In this document: positions 1 through 6,955 of the stretch, one piece after another | Layout of the letters: each line of letters starts with the position of its first letter | Numbering within the stretch: the first letter of the stretch is position 1 | Source: an uncultured Kiritimatiellota bacterium | GTDB taxonomy: Bacteria > Verrucomicrobiota > Kiritimatiellia > RFP12 > UBA1067 | DNA: 24,565 nucleotides | Assembly: GCA_934635385.1 (NCBI GenBank) | Contig: CAKTZI010000049.1 | Span: 1 to 24,565 of the forward strand | Direction of reading: 5' to 3' | Made by a program: the position numbers and the translations under genes | The notes under the pieces: model-generated | The model's database searches: none | What the model saw: only the letters and a program-made list of their open reading frames with translations | Told to the model about the DNA's origin: nothing

Positions 1-22
1 TCGACTTCCTTCGCTATGTAGC

Positions 23-49
23 GAAAACCCGCCAGATTCAGGCGTTTTC
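23..49. terminator. Candidate bidirectional hairpin terminator
   Basis: An imperfect inverted repeat: GAAAA pairs with TTTTC, a two-base bulge (CC) follows, then CGCC pairs with GGCG around a 7-base loop. It ends in four T on either strand, so it could stop the minus-strand operon about 83 bases past the last gene, or a convergent gene outside the window. The U-tract is short. A second small inverted repeat (TTCGCT, loop ATGT, AGCGAA; 10-25) lies just beside it. Confidence 0.35.
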
Positions 50-62
50 TGCACACGAAACC

Positions 63-120
63 GGGGACAGGCCCCGCCAAAATGGGGGACAGGCCCCCCG
101 ACTAAACAAGGGACAGGCCG
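63..120 (+). repeat. Cluster of three GGGGACAGGCCCC repeats
   Basis: Two exact copies of GGGGACAGGCCCC (63-75, 85-97) and one decayed copy (about 109-120) at spacings of roughly 22-25 bases. The spacer between the first two reads GCCAAAAT followed by extra G, close to the spacer between two copies inside the dehydrogenase gene (4318-4420). They therefore belong to the same family, here in opposite orientation relative to the genes. Each 13-mer can fold into a four-base GGGG/CCCC hairpin. The cluster starts 12 bases beyond the stop of the last gene of the operon. Confidence 0.85.
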
Positions 121-131
121 AAAACGGAACG

Positions 132-410
132 TCAGAAAACGTAGAAGACGAGCCACAGCACCCCAAGGACGGCGGCGACAAGCAGAAAGCGCCGCTGGCG
201 GAAGCGCACCTCCTCCTGATGCACCGTCCGTCCAAACGTGCTCATGCCGCCGCCCGAAATGTAGTGCAGCAGCTTGCCGTAGGCGCCCCGGTAGTCCGCG
301 AGAATCCACGGCGTCCGCGAGCGCGTGTAGGCATGTTTCGACGGAATCTCGGAGAGATGAACCACGCCCGCTGTCCGAAGTCTTTCGCCCTTCGTCCGTG
401 TCGCCCGCAT
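132..410 (-). CDS. Small hypothetical protein with C-terminal membrane helix
   Basis: I do not recognise this 92-residue protein. Its last 18 residues (from about 75, LLVAAVLGVLWLVFYVF) form one hydrophobic segment preceded by RFRQRR. This suggests a tail-anchored or single-span inner-membrane protein with its N-terminus in the cytoplasm. The first two thirds are basic and low in recognisable motifs. Its ATG follows the LysM lipoprotein stop after two bases, so it should be co-transcribed as the last gene of the scp operon. An internal ATG at residue 56 (base 245) would give a 37-residue membrane peptide, and the sequence does not decide between the starts. A shadow ORF is possible, but the tight spacing and the hydrophobic tail favour a real gene. 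Confidence 0.5.
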   Translation of the reverse strand: MRATRTKGERLRTAGVVHLSEIPSKHAYTRSRTPWILADYRGAYGKLLHYISGGGMSTFGRTVHQEEVRFRQRRFLLVAAVLGVLWLVFYVF

Positions 411-412
411 CT

Positions 413-1390
413 TTACGGCAGCGCAATCGACTGGCCGGCCTTCACGCGCCCGTCATTGGAGATGATCGTCTTGTTCGCGTCGCGGATCTGCCGCCACGCC
501 GAGACGCGCCCATAGAAGCGCAATGCGATCTTGTAGAGCGTATCGCCCTCCTGCACGACATAGGTCGACGGACGGCTCGCCTTCTCCGCCGCCGCCCGCT
601 CAGCCGCCGCGCGCGCCTCCTCGTCATGCACCGCCTGCGCCGCCGCGCGACGGGCGACGTCCTCGGCCGTCTGCTTCGGCAGCAACGACGGCCCGCTCGA
701 CGTCTCTTCCGCCTCCTCGGCCTTCAGCGCCGCCACTTCGCGCGCCGTCACGTCCGTACGAGAAGCCGACTCCTCGTCCTCTTCGTCCAGAAGCGTCTTC
801 ACGTCCACCAGCGTCCGGCGCGCGGTCGATTCGCCCGCGTCCGTCCCCTTCACGGCGGCGACCAGCCGCGCGTGCTCTCCGTCAAGCGTCTGGTATCTCG
901 CACGCTCTTCCGCCAGCAATTTCTCCGCCAACGCCGCACGCGCTTCCGCCGCCTTCAGGTCTTTGCGCAGCGATTCGATCTCCTTCGCAAAGGCCTCGTC
1001 GCCGAGCGTCCGGTTCTTCTCCGCCCATTCGCGCGCGAGTTCGCGTTCGCAAATCGCAAGGCGGTCCTTGGCCAGCTGCGCCTTGTCGCTGTCAGGCCGC
1101 TGCATCAGGAACTCGCGGTAGGCGCAATAGGCCTCCAGATAGTCCTTCTTCGTGTCCTGCATGAGGCAGGCGTACTGAAAACGCGCGGCGGAATTCGCCG
1201 GCGACTTGCGGATCACCTTCGCGAACCCCTTCGCCGCCGCGTCCAGCCGTCCGGCACGGTAGTCCGCCAACGCGGCGCGATAGGCGCCGTCTTCGCGCTC
1301 CTGCGCGAGATCCTGCCGATCCCGCACGTAGTCACACGCCGTCAGGCTCGTCAGCGCCGTCAGCGTCATCATCAGCCGCATCGCCTTCAT
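413..1390 (-). CDS. LysM-domain lipoprotein with helical-repeat and coiled-coil region
   Basis: A 325-residue predicted lipoprotein. A short signal peptide ends in a lipobox (LTAC, lipidated Cys19). Residues about 35-115 look like TPR-type helices (ALADYRAGRLDAAAKGFAKV and a following repeat). Residues about 120-185 are charged, coiled-coil-like helix. An Ala/Glu-rich linker follows, and the last 50 residues are a clear LysM domain (YVVQEGDTLYKIALRFYG ... IALP). LysM binds peptidoglycan N-acetylglucosamine, so the protein probably tethers the outer membrane or periplasm to the cell wall, with the TPR-like part binding partners. Its ATG overlaps the scpB stop (ATGA), so the two are translationally coupled. 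A cell-envelope protein in an scpAB operon suggests a link to cell division, but that is inference. Confidence 0.85.
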   Translation of the reverse strand: MKAMRLMMTLTALTSLTACDYVRDRQDLAQEREDGAYRAALADYRAGRLDAAAKGFAKVIRKSPANSAARFQYACLMQDTKKDYLEAYCAYREFLMQRPDSDKAQLAKDRLAICERELAREWAEKNRTLGDEAFAKEIESLRKDLKAAEARAALAEKLLAEERARYQTLDGEHARLVAAVKGTDAGESTARRTLVDVKTLLDEEDEESASRTDVTAREVAALKAEEAEETSSGPSLLPKQTAEDVARRAAAQAVHDEEARAAAERAAAEKASRPSTYVVQEGDTLYKIALRFYGRVSAWRQIRDANKTIISNDGRVKAGQSIALP

Positions 1391-2292
1391 CGTCTGCCTC
1401 CTCTCCTTCTTCCTTCGTCACCTTCGTTTTCTTCGCTCTCATCGTCGTCATCGTCGTCGTCGAACTCGTCGGGCGTGTCGTCGATGAAGAAGTCGTCGTC
1501 ATTCGCCGTTTCGGCGGCACCCGTCTCGCCGGCCACGGCCGGCGACGCAACCGATTCTTCGTCGGCTTCGGTCGGCGACACGGCGTCTTCTTCGGCGGCC
1601 GCGACCTCGGACTTGTTGGCCTCGGTCGCCGACGGATCTTCGACTGGCTTCGCGGGCTCCGGCTTTTTGTAGGACGCCGCCTTCTGCTTCGGGTTCGACC
1701 GCTGGAGCGTCGGGTCAAGCTCGTTGAGCTGCTGAAGCGACGCGAGCCCGAAGTGCTCCAAAAAGAGCGGCGTCGTGCCGTAGAGGAACGGATGCCCCGG
1801 CAGTTCGGACTTGCCGACGAGCCGGACGAGCTGAAGATCCATCAGCGTCTTGATGTTCGCCGAGACGTCCACGCCACGAATCGCCTCGATCTCGCTCTTC
1901 GTGAGCGGCTGGCGGTAGGCGATGATCGCCAACGTCTCCAGCGAGGCGCGGCCGAGGCGGCTCGGACGATCCATCTTCAGGAGCGCGCGCACGTAGCGAC
2001 CGCAGCTCGGCACCGACTGGAGGCGATACGCGCCGCCCGTGCAGACGAGCTGGAAGCCGCAGCCCGCGACCTCCAGCGCCTTCTCCAAGCCACGCAGGGC
2101 CTCGGCGATCTCCTTGGACGTGCAGGTGCGGTAGACGTCCATCACCTCCTTGTTCTCGCCCGCCTCCGCCTCGACGGCGCGCACCGCCTCGCGCAGCTCC
2201 GTCGCCGTCAGCGGCGTCTCGCTCGCGAACAGCAGCGCGCCGACGATCTCCTGCAGGGACTGCGGCAGCGGAATCTTCACCTCGTCACTCAT
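1387..2292 (-). CDS. scpB: Segregation and condensation protein B
   Basis: ScpB dimerises through its winged helices and joins ScpA and SMC in the bacterial condensin that compacts and separates newly replicated chromosomes. The protein has the family's two winged-helix regions (residues about 10-105 and 110-190), with hallmark stretches SLETLAIIAYRQPLTKSEIE and GHPFLYGTTPLFLEHFGL. I chose the ATG at 2292, where MSDEVKIPLPQSLQEIVGALLF begins in typical fashion, rather than an upstream in-frame ATG at 2418 that would add 42 unrelated residues. It overlaps scpA by 8 bases. Residues about 195-301 are an unusual extension: an Ala/Glu-rich linker, a run of mostly Asp (about 265-292, encoded by GAC/GAT repeats) and a terminal RRRGGRR. 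Most ScpB proteins end near residue 190-200. Confidence 0.93.
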   Translation of the reverse strand: MSDEVKIPLPQSLQEIVGALLFASETPLTATELREAVRAVEAEAGENKEVMDVYRTCTSKEIAEALRGLEKALEVAGCGFQLVCTGGAYRLQSVPSCGRYVRALLKMDRPSRLGRASLETLAIIAYRQPLTKSEIEAIRGVDVSANIKTLMDLQLVRLVGKSELPGHPFLYGTTPLFLEHFGLASLQQLNELDPTLQRSNPKQKAASYKKPEPAKPVEDPSATEANKSEVAAAEEDAVSPTEADEESVASPAVAGETGAAETANDDDFFIDDTPDEFDDDDDDDESEENEGDEGRRRGGRR

Positions 2293-3088
2293 AGTCGTCC
2301 GGTTTCTCCAAAGGCTTGTCGTCCGGCTCCTCGCGGGACGGCAGAATCGTGATCTCGTGGAACGCCGCGTTCTGGTAGATGATGACGCGGTGCTGGCGGA
2401 GGAGCTCCAGCAGCGCAAGGAAGGTCACGATGATCTCGCCCTTCGGCGCGTTCTCCGGGTCGAACAGCGACGTGAAGGCGACCTGCCCCTCCTGGCGCGT
2501 CCGCTCCAGCACATAGTCCATCTTGTCGGGGACGGAGAAGCGGATGCCCTTCAGCTCCTCGTGCGGCATCTCGCTCGCCCGCGCGACGACTTCCTGGAAC
2601 GCCGTCAGCAGGTCGTAGAGGTCGAGGTTCGCCAAGGCGCCCTTCGCGTCCGCCGCCGTCTTCTCGAACTTGGGCCGTCCGCCGCCGTAGTCGAACGCAT
2701 TGGCGGCGAACGCCTCCATCCGCTCCAGCCGCAGCGCGGCGTCCTTGAACTTCTTGTACTCGACGAGCTGCCGCACGAGGTCAAGGCGCGGATCGACCCA
2801 TTCCTCGTCGCCGTCCTCGTTCCCGATGCGCCGCGACACCGGCAGGAGCATGCGCGACTTAATGACCATCAGCGTCGCCGCCATCACGATGAACTCGCCG
2901 GCAATGTCGAGGTTGAGCCGTCGCGCATCCTCGATGAACTTCATGTATTCCGTCGTGATGCGCTCGATCGGAATGTCGTAGATGTCGAGCTCCTCGCGGC
3001 GAATCAAATAGAGCAAAAGGTCAAGCGGACCCTCGAAAACGTCCAGATTGACCTTGTACTCATCCGCAAAAAGCTGTTCCTGCGCCAT
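2285..3088 (-). CDS. scpA: Segregation and condensation protein A (kleisin)
   Basis: ScpA is the kleisin subunit that bridges the SMC head domains and binds ScpB. The 267-residue protein has the diagnostic N-terminus (VNLDVFEGPLDLLLYLIRRE), the following DIYDIPIERITTEYM helix, LMVIKSRMLLP near residue 80, and a C-terminal winged helix ending around LLELLRQHRVIIYQN. Length is normal. Its own promoter lies immediately upstream, so close that the mRNA may start at or within a few bases of the ATG. The gene sits 9 bases after the response-regulator stop and overlaps scpB by 8 bases, giving an scpA-scpB pair as in most bacteria. Confidence 0.95.
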   Translation of the reverse strand: MAQEQLFADEYKVNLDVFEGPLDLLLYLIRREELDIYDIPIERITTEYMKFIEDARRLNLDIAGEFIVMAATLMVIKSRMLLPVSRRIGNEDGDEEWVDPRLDLVRQLVEYKKFKDAALRLERMEAFAANAFDYGGGRPKFEKTAADAKGALANLDLYDLLTAFQEVVARASEMPHEELKGIRFSVPDKMDYVLERTRQEGQVAFTSLFDPENAPKGEIIVTFLALLELLRQHRVIIYQNAAFHEITILPSREEPDDKPLEKPDDYE

Positions 3089-3096
3089 AAGGGCGA

Positions 3097-3126
3097 ATTA
3101 TACCAAAAACCCGCGCTTGGCGGCAA
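3097..3126 (-). promoter_or_regulatory. Promoter for scpA operon, overlapping the upstream stop codon
   Basis: On the minus strand TTGCCG (3126-3121) and a perfect TATAAT (3102-3097) are separated by 18 bases. The -10 is preceded by TGG, giving an extended -10 (TGGTATAAT). The -10 box overlaps the TAA stop of the response-regulator gene. Only 8 bases separate it from the scpA ATG, so the predicted start of transcription is within about 0-3 bases of the start codon and no Shine-Dalgarno site can be included. Confidence 0.7.
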
Positions 3127-3709
3127 GGGACACGGCCTCGGCGCGATCGGACGCGCCAAGCTTGAAGAACGAGCGCTTCAAGTGCATTTTCACGCTGTTT
3201 TCGCTGATGCCGAGCTTCGCGCCGATCTCGCGGTTGCCGAGACCCTGCGCCGCGAGCTTGAGAACGTCCGTCTCACGCGGCGAAAGGCCCTTCGCGCCCT
3301 TGCGCGTCTCGTAGATGCGGCGCACCTCGTCCGTCATGAAGACCTCGCCCGCCAGAGCCGAGCGGATTGCCGCAACGATCGTCTCGATGGGCGACTCCTT
3401 CATCACGTAGCCGAGTGCGCCCTCCTCGATGGCGCGGTAGACGTCTTCCTCCGTGTCGGACGTCGTCAGCATCACGACGCGCGCCTTCGGCTCGGCCGCC
3501 AAGATCTCCTTCAGAGCCTCGATGCCGTTCAGGTCGGGCATCCGCACGTCGAGGAGCGTGACATCGGGCTTCGTCTCGCGCACGAAGTCCGCCGCGCCGC
3601 GCCCGCCGCCGAACTCGCCGGCGAAGGCGAAGTCCGGCTCGGCCTCGATCAGGTACCGAAGCCCCGCCCGCACGACCACATGGTCGTCAATGATTGCCAC
3701 TCGTGTCAT
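3098..3709 (-). CDS. NarL/FixJ-type response regulator
   Basis: A two-component transcription factor of 203 residues. The receiver domain (about 1-118) has the acidic pair D8/D9, phospho-acceptor D54 (LLDVRMPDLNG), the conserved Thr near 82-83 and K104 (GYVMKES). After a short linker, a LuxR-type helix-turn-helix follows at about 138-200 (GLSPRETDVLKLAAQGLGNREIG). I chose the ATG at 3709, which directly begins the receiver fold (MTRVAIIDDH). The frame is open for 80 more codons upstream, but those encode only an antisense reading of tsaE. No histidine kinase is present in the window, so its signal is unknown. It lies 10 bases after tsaE and 9 bases before scpA. Confidence 0.92.
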   Translation of the reverse strand: MTRVAIIDDHVVVRAGLRYLIEAEPDFAFAGEFGGGRGAADFVRETKPDVTLLDVRMPDLNGIEALKEILAAEPKARVVMLTTSDTEEDVYRAIEEGALGYVMKESPIETIVAAIRSALAGEVFMTDEVRRIYETRKGAKGLSPRETDVLKLAAQGLGNREIGAKLGISENSVKMHLKRSFFKLGASDRAEAVSLAAKRGFLV

Positions 3710-3719
3710 GTCTGTCCGT

Positions 3720-4229
3720 TCATCCGTTAAAAGCCAATCGACGGCGCTCCTCGCCGTCCAGATGCGTGAAGACGATGTGCTTGGCCGTGGACGGGATGAG
3801 CGCACCCGCTCGTTCCGGCCACTCGACCACGAGAATCGCGCCCTCGGCGAGGTAGTCCTCCCACCCGATCGCCAGCACGTCATCCTCATTGTGAAGGCGG
3901 TAGAGATCCATGTGGACGAGGAGGAGGGGAGAAATAATCGAATTATCAAATTGGCGAATTTCCGAATGAGACAACTGAGCAGATTCGATTATTCGATTAT
4001 TCGACGATTCGACTATTTTCCCCCTATGCTCCTGCACGAGGCAGAAGGTGGGGGACGTGACGCGTCCGGCGACGCCAAGCGCGGCGGCGAGCCCCTGCGT
4101 AAAAGTCGTCTTGCCCGCGCCGAGATCGCCTTCAAGACAGACGACATCGCCCGGCTTCAGCTCGGACGCAAACCGCTGCGCAAGCTCCCACGTCTCTTCG
4201 ACTGAGTTGACCTCAAAGACACCCGTCAT
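3720..4229 (-). CDS. tsaE: tRNA t6A37 biosynthesis ATPase TsaE, with in-frame repeat insertion
   Basis: TsaE is the ATPase that works with TsaB and TsaD to put threonylcarbamoyl on A37 of ANN-decoding tRNAs. The sequence shows the Walker A loop (GDLGAGKTT, residues 34-42), the SPTF motif (59-62), HMDLYRL (106-112) and the C-terminal VVEWPER (134-140). The protein is 169 residues long. About 30 of these (roughly 71-100, between LVQEHRG and PLLLVHMDLYR) have no counterpart in the family and are encoded by an AT-rich octamer repeat element (3926-4024). Removing them restores the normal spacing between the two motifs. It overlaps the upstream dehydrogenase gene by 17 bases. It shares a pathway with mtaB in this window, which methylthiolates the t6A that TsaE helps to make. 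Confidence 0.93.
   Translation of the reverse strand: MTGVFEVNSVEETWELAQRFASELKPGDVVCLEGDLGAGKTTFTQGLAAALGVAGRVTSPTFCLVQEHRGKIVESSNNRIIESAQLSHSEIRQFDNSIISPLLLVHMDLYRLHNEDDVLAIGWEDYLAEGAILVVEWPERAGALIPSTAKHIVFTHLDGEERRRLAFNG
3926..4024 (-). repeat. AT-rich octamer repeat element inserted in frame in tsaE
   Basis: A 99-base (33-codon) AT-rich island in GC-rich sequence. On the plus strand its right part is a clean tandem array of octamers: ATTCGATT (3983), ATTCGATT (3991), ATTCGACG (3999), ATTCGACT (4007), then ATTTTCCCC. The left part keeps an 8-base phase in the opposite orientation (AATAATCG, AATTATCA and so on). Both ends read GGGGA...AATA into the element, so it is an imperfect inverted repeat. 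A 26-base block (3983-4008) matches 21707-21732 with a single difference. The octamer is free of stop codons in only one gene-strand frame, which is the one tsaE uses (SSNNRIIE per three octamers). Confidence 0.9.
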
Positions 4230-5232
4230 CTTTCAGCTCCGTGAAACACCGTTTCATGTAATCGCGCGAAAACGCCGAAGAATGTGGCATTTTAATCAGA
4301 TTTCGAGGCAACTCCATGGGGTCTGTCCCCAAAATTCCGGGGCCTGTCCCCATATTTTGGCGGGGTCTGTCCCCACGTTTCTGGGGGTCTGTCCCCACGT
4401 TTTGGACGGGGCCTGTCCCCACAATCTGCTGCAACGGGCCGGGTTCGGACTTGAAGACGTCCAGGTACGCGCCGGCGAGCCGCCCCGTCCGCAGGGCCTC
4501 CACGAGCGCGGCCTCGTCAATCGCGTTGCCGCGTCCGACGTTGATGACGACCGCACGGCGCGGCAGCTTGCGCAGGCGTGCCCGCGAGAGGATGTTGTCC
4601 GTCCCCGTGTCGCTCGGCAGGGCGAGAACCAGCCAGTCCGCCGTCTTAAGCGCCGCGTCGAGGTCGGACATGTTGCGGCGCGAGAACCCCTGCACCGAGA
4701 CGCCCAACGCCTCCAGCTTCGCGCCAATCGCACCGCCGACACGTCCGTAGCCGACAATCACGGCTTTCGTGCCCGCAACCGCAAAGCACCGATCGCTCAG
4801 TTCCGCGCGCGGCCAGTTCGGCACGGCCGGTTTCTGCGTCCCGCCGTAGCCCGCATAGTCGCGCACGGCGAAGAAACCATGCGCCCACGCGAGGACGAAC
4901 GCCGCGACCGTCTCGGACATGATCGCACCGTGGAAACGTCCGAAATGGAGCGTGACACCCTTCGGCGCCTCCTGCGAGACGAGTTCGCGGCCCGCCCCCG
5001 GCGTCGCCAACACCTTCAGCTTCGGGGCCAAGGCGAACCAGTCCCTCTTGAAGTGCCACGTGAGAACGTGTGTCGCCTGCGGCAACTGGCGCAGAAACGC
5101 GGCCTCGGTACGCGCACGGACGATGCGGCTTCCCACCGGAACGAGCGTCTTCAGAAAGCGAAGCGCCTCCGCGTCCACACGGAAGCACTTCTCCGGCCAT
5201 TCGAGCCAGACCAAGTAAACGTTATTTCTCAT
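4213..5232 (-). CDS. D-2-hydroxyacid dehydrogenase family protein, with repeat insertion near C-terminus
   Basis: An NAD(P)-dependent oxidoreductase of the D-isomer-specific 2-hydroxyacid dehydrogenase family (GhrA/SerA-like fold; substrate not predictable). It has the nucleotide-binding motif VGYGRVGGAIG (160-170), NVGRGNAIDE with catalytic Arg234, the DVFKSEP Glu263 and catalytic His317 in MPHSSAFS. I chose the ATG at 5232, which has AAGGG about 8 bases upstream, over the GTG at 5241. Residues about 271-305 are encoded by five GGGGACAGRCCCC repeats and read as GTGP, GTDP or GDRP units. They sit in the loop between Glu263 and His317, so the active site should survive only if the loop bulges outward. 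It overlaps the acyl-CoA synthetase stop by 11 bases and tsaE by 17. Confidence 0.88.
   Translation of the reverse strand: MRNNVYLVWLEWPEKCFRVDAEALRFLKTLVPVGSRIVRARTEAAFLRQLPQATHVLTWHFKRDWFALAPKLKVLATPGAGRELVSQEAPKGVTLHFGRFHGAIMSETVAAFVLAWAHGFFAVRDYAGYGGTQKPAVPNWPRAELSDRCFAVAGTKAVIVGYGRVGGAIGAKLEALGVSVQGFSRRNMSDLDAALKTADWLVLALPSDTGTDNILSRARLRKLPRRAVVINVGRGNAIDEAALVEALRTGRLAGAYLDVFKSEPGPLQQIVGTGPVQNVGTDPQKRGDRPRQNMGTGPGILGTDPMELPRNLIKMPHSSAFSRDYMKRCFTELKDDGCL
4318..4420 (-). repeat. Five-copy GGGGACAGRCCCC array inside the dehydrogenase gene
   Basis: On the gene strand, GGGGACAGGCCCC or GGGGACAGACCCC occurs at 4420-4408, 4396-4384, 4374-4362, 4351-4339 and 4330-4318. Spacings are 21-24 bases, with AT-richer spacers such as CAAAACGT, GCCAAAATAT and GGAATTTT. 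The array is read in frame with the host gene. Because the spacers differ in length, four copies are read as GT(G/D)P and the middle copy in another frame as GDRP. Neither 13-mer variant contains a stop codon in any of the six frames. Confidence 0.95.
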
Positions 5233-6901
5233 CCAATGCACCCTTGTAGGCGACGCGCTTGACCTTACCGATCGACGTGCGCACGAGCGGCTCCTTCGCG
5301 CAGACGACCTTGCGGACGCGCTTGTAGTCCGCGAGCTCGGCGCACCGCTCCTGCGCGTGCTTGACGGCGAACTTCTCGACCTCCTCCCACGCGGGCAACG
5401 TGCCGCCGTTGCGATCCTTGAACCAGTCCTCGTTCGGATAGATGATCGCGCCGACCTTCTCGCCCGGATCCTCGCCTTGCGTGTAGCCGACGACGACGAC
5501 GTCCGAGATGCACGGCTCCTTCGCGATCGTGTTCTCGACTTCCTCCGGGTAGATGTTCTTGCCCTCGCGGTTGACGATCAGGGCCTTCTTGCGTCCGCGA
5601 ATCGTGATGAAGCCGTCCGCATCCATTGACGCGAGGTCGCCCGTGCGGAACCAGAGGCCGCCCTTTCCGTCGTCCTCGAACGCCTCGGCCGTCGCGTCGG
5701 GGTTGTGGAAGTAGCCCTGCATGACGATCGGGCCGCGCACCTGGATTTCGCCGACGCCCTGCTCGTTCAGGTCGGCGAGGCGCACCTCGATGCCGCCGAT
5801 CGCGGGGCCGATCGTGCCGATCTTGATGACCTCCGGCGGACACACCGAAACGATCGGCGAACATTCCGTGAGGCCGTAGCCCTCCAGGAAGCGCACGTGG
5901 ATGCGCTTGAAGCACTCCATGACGGGACGCGGACACGGCGCGCCGCCGGTGATGAAGAAGCGGAGGCGGCCGCCGAGCTTCATCTTCACCATGTGCATGA
6001 CGGGGCCGCGCAGGCCGATCTTCATGAGGAACTGCGCAAGCTTCGACTTCTGGAGGCCCGACTCGATCTTCTCGTGCAGCTTCTCCGCGAGGAGCGGCAC
6101 CGCGCAGATGACGGTCGGCTTCAGGTCGTGGATGTCCTGCCCGACGGTGCGAAGCGACTGGCAGAAGCACATCGACGCGCCCTTCATCAGCGAGGCGATG
6201 AAGTTCGCCGAGAACGAGAAGGCGTGGAAGAGCGGCAGGACGACGAAGAACGAGTCCCTGTGCGTGACGGTGCCGAAGAGCTTGTAGGCCCCTTCAAGGT
6301 CAGCGATGAAGTTCCCGTGCGTCAGCATCGCGCCCTTCGGCTTGCCGGTCGTGCCCGACGTGTAGATGATGGACGCGATGTCGTCCGGACGCGCAACGTG
6401 GTCGTCATACCACTTGCCGCCGCCCGCGAGGCGCAGGGACTCGTAGCCCACGACCTCGATGCGCCCGGCGATCTTCTGCCCCGGGTTGATGACGCCCCCG
6501 ACGACGACGATCGCCCGCAGGTCGGGCAGATCCTTCGCGATCAGCATCATCATCTTGAGGTGCAGGGGGTCGGTCGTGACGACGCGCACCTCGGCGTCCT
6601 TCAGGATGTACGCGACCTCCTCGTTGCGGAGCTTCGGGTCGATCGGCACGACCGAGACGCCCGTGCCGACCTGCGCGAGGTAGGACTCGATCCACGTCGG
6701 GGAGTTCTGCAGGATGAGCGCCGCGTTCTCGTCGCGCGGCTTCAGCCCGAACCGCGTGCCGTAGCCTTCGGCGATCTCCCGCACGCCCCTCAGGGACGCG
6801 GCGTAGGAGCGCGTCTTCCAGGCGTTGTCCTCATGGTAGGTGAAAAGCGTTCCGTTCGGACGGATCTCCGCCCATTTCTCGATCAAACCGCGAATCGTCA
6901 T
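5222..6901 (-). CDS. AMP-forming acyl-CoA synthetase (long-chain fatty-acid CoA ligase-like)
   Basis: An ANL-superfamily enzyme that activates a carboxylic acid, probably a fatty acid, as acyl-adenylate and then thioester, at the membrane or in the cytoplasm. It is 559 residues from the ATG at 6901, preceded by AGAAGG about 9 bases upstream. An in-frame ATG 33 bases further up adds only MRQKRNRRDSN. Visible motifs are the P-loop IIYTSGTTGKPKGAMLTHGN (about 178-197), GYGLTECSPIVS, the WFRTGDLASMDADGFITIRGR hinge region, and a C-terminal catalytic lysine region (TSIGKVKR). The length is full for the family. The exact chain length, or an acyl-ACP target, cannot be told. It is probably co-transcribed with the lipoprotein gene 54 bases upstream. 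Confidence 0.92.
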   Translation of the reverse strand: MTIRGLIEKWAEIRPNGTLFTYHEDNAWKTRSYAASLRGVREIAEGYGTRFGLKPRDENAALILQNSPTWIESYLAQVGTGVSVVPIDPKLRNEEVAYILKDAEVRVVTTDPLHLKMMMLIAKDLPDLRAIVVVGGVINPGQKIAGRIEVVGYESLRLAGGGKWYDDHVARPDDIASIIYTSGTTGKPKGAMLTHGNFIADLEGAYKLFGTVTHRDSFFVVLPLFHAFSFSANFIASLMKGASMCFCQSLRTVGQDIHDLKPTVICAVPLLAEKLHEKIESGLQKSKLAQFLMKIGLRGPVMHMVKMKLGGRLRFFITGGAPCPRPVMECFKRIHVRFLEGYGLTECSPIVSVCPPEVIKIGTIGPAIGGIEVRLADLNEQGVGEIQVRGPIVMQGYFHNPDATAEAFEDDGKGGLWFRTGDLASMDADGFITIRGRKKALIVNREGKNIYPEEVENTIAKEPCISDVVVVGYTQGEDPGEKVGAIIYPNEDWFKDRNGGTLPAWEEVEKFAVKHAQERCAELADYKRVRKVVCAKEPLVRTSIGKVKRVAYKGALDEK

Positions 6902-6955
6902 GTTTGAGTCCCTTCTGTTCCTTTTCTGACGCAAATCGTTTTCTTTTCAGCTCGT

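Noticed and set aside
3710..3949. Upstream 80-codon extension of the response regulator
   Set aside because: The receiver domain begins at MTRVAIIDDH (3709), and the extension is only an alternative reading of tsaE.
4318..4420. Possible CRISPR array (short repeats at about 22-base spacing)
   Set aside because: Repeats are 13 bases and spacers 8-11 bases and partly similar to each other, the array is coding, and no cas gene is near.
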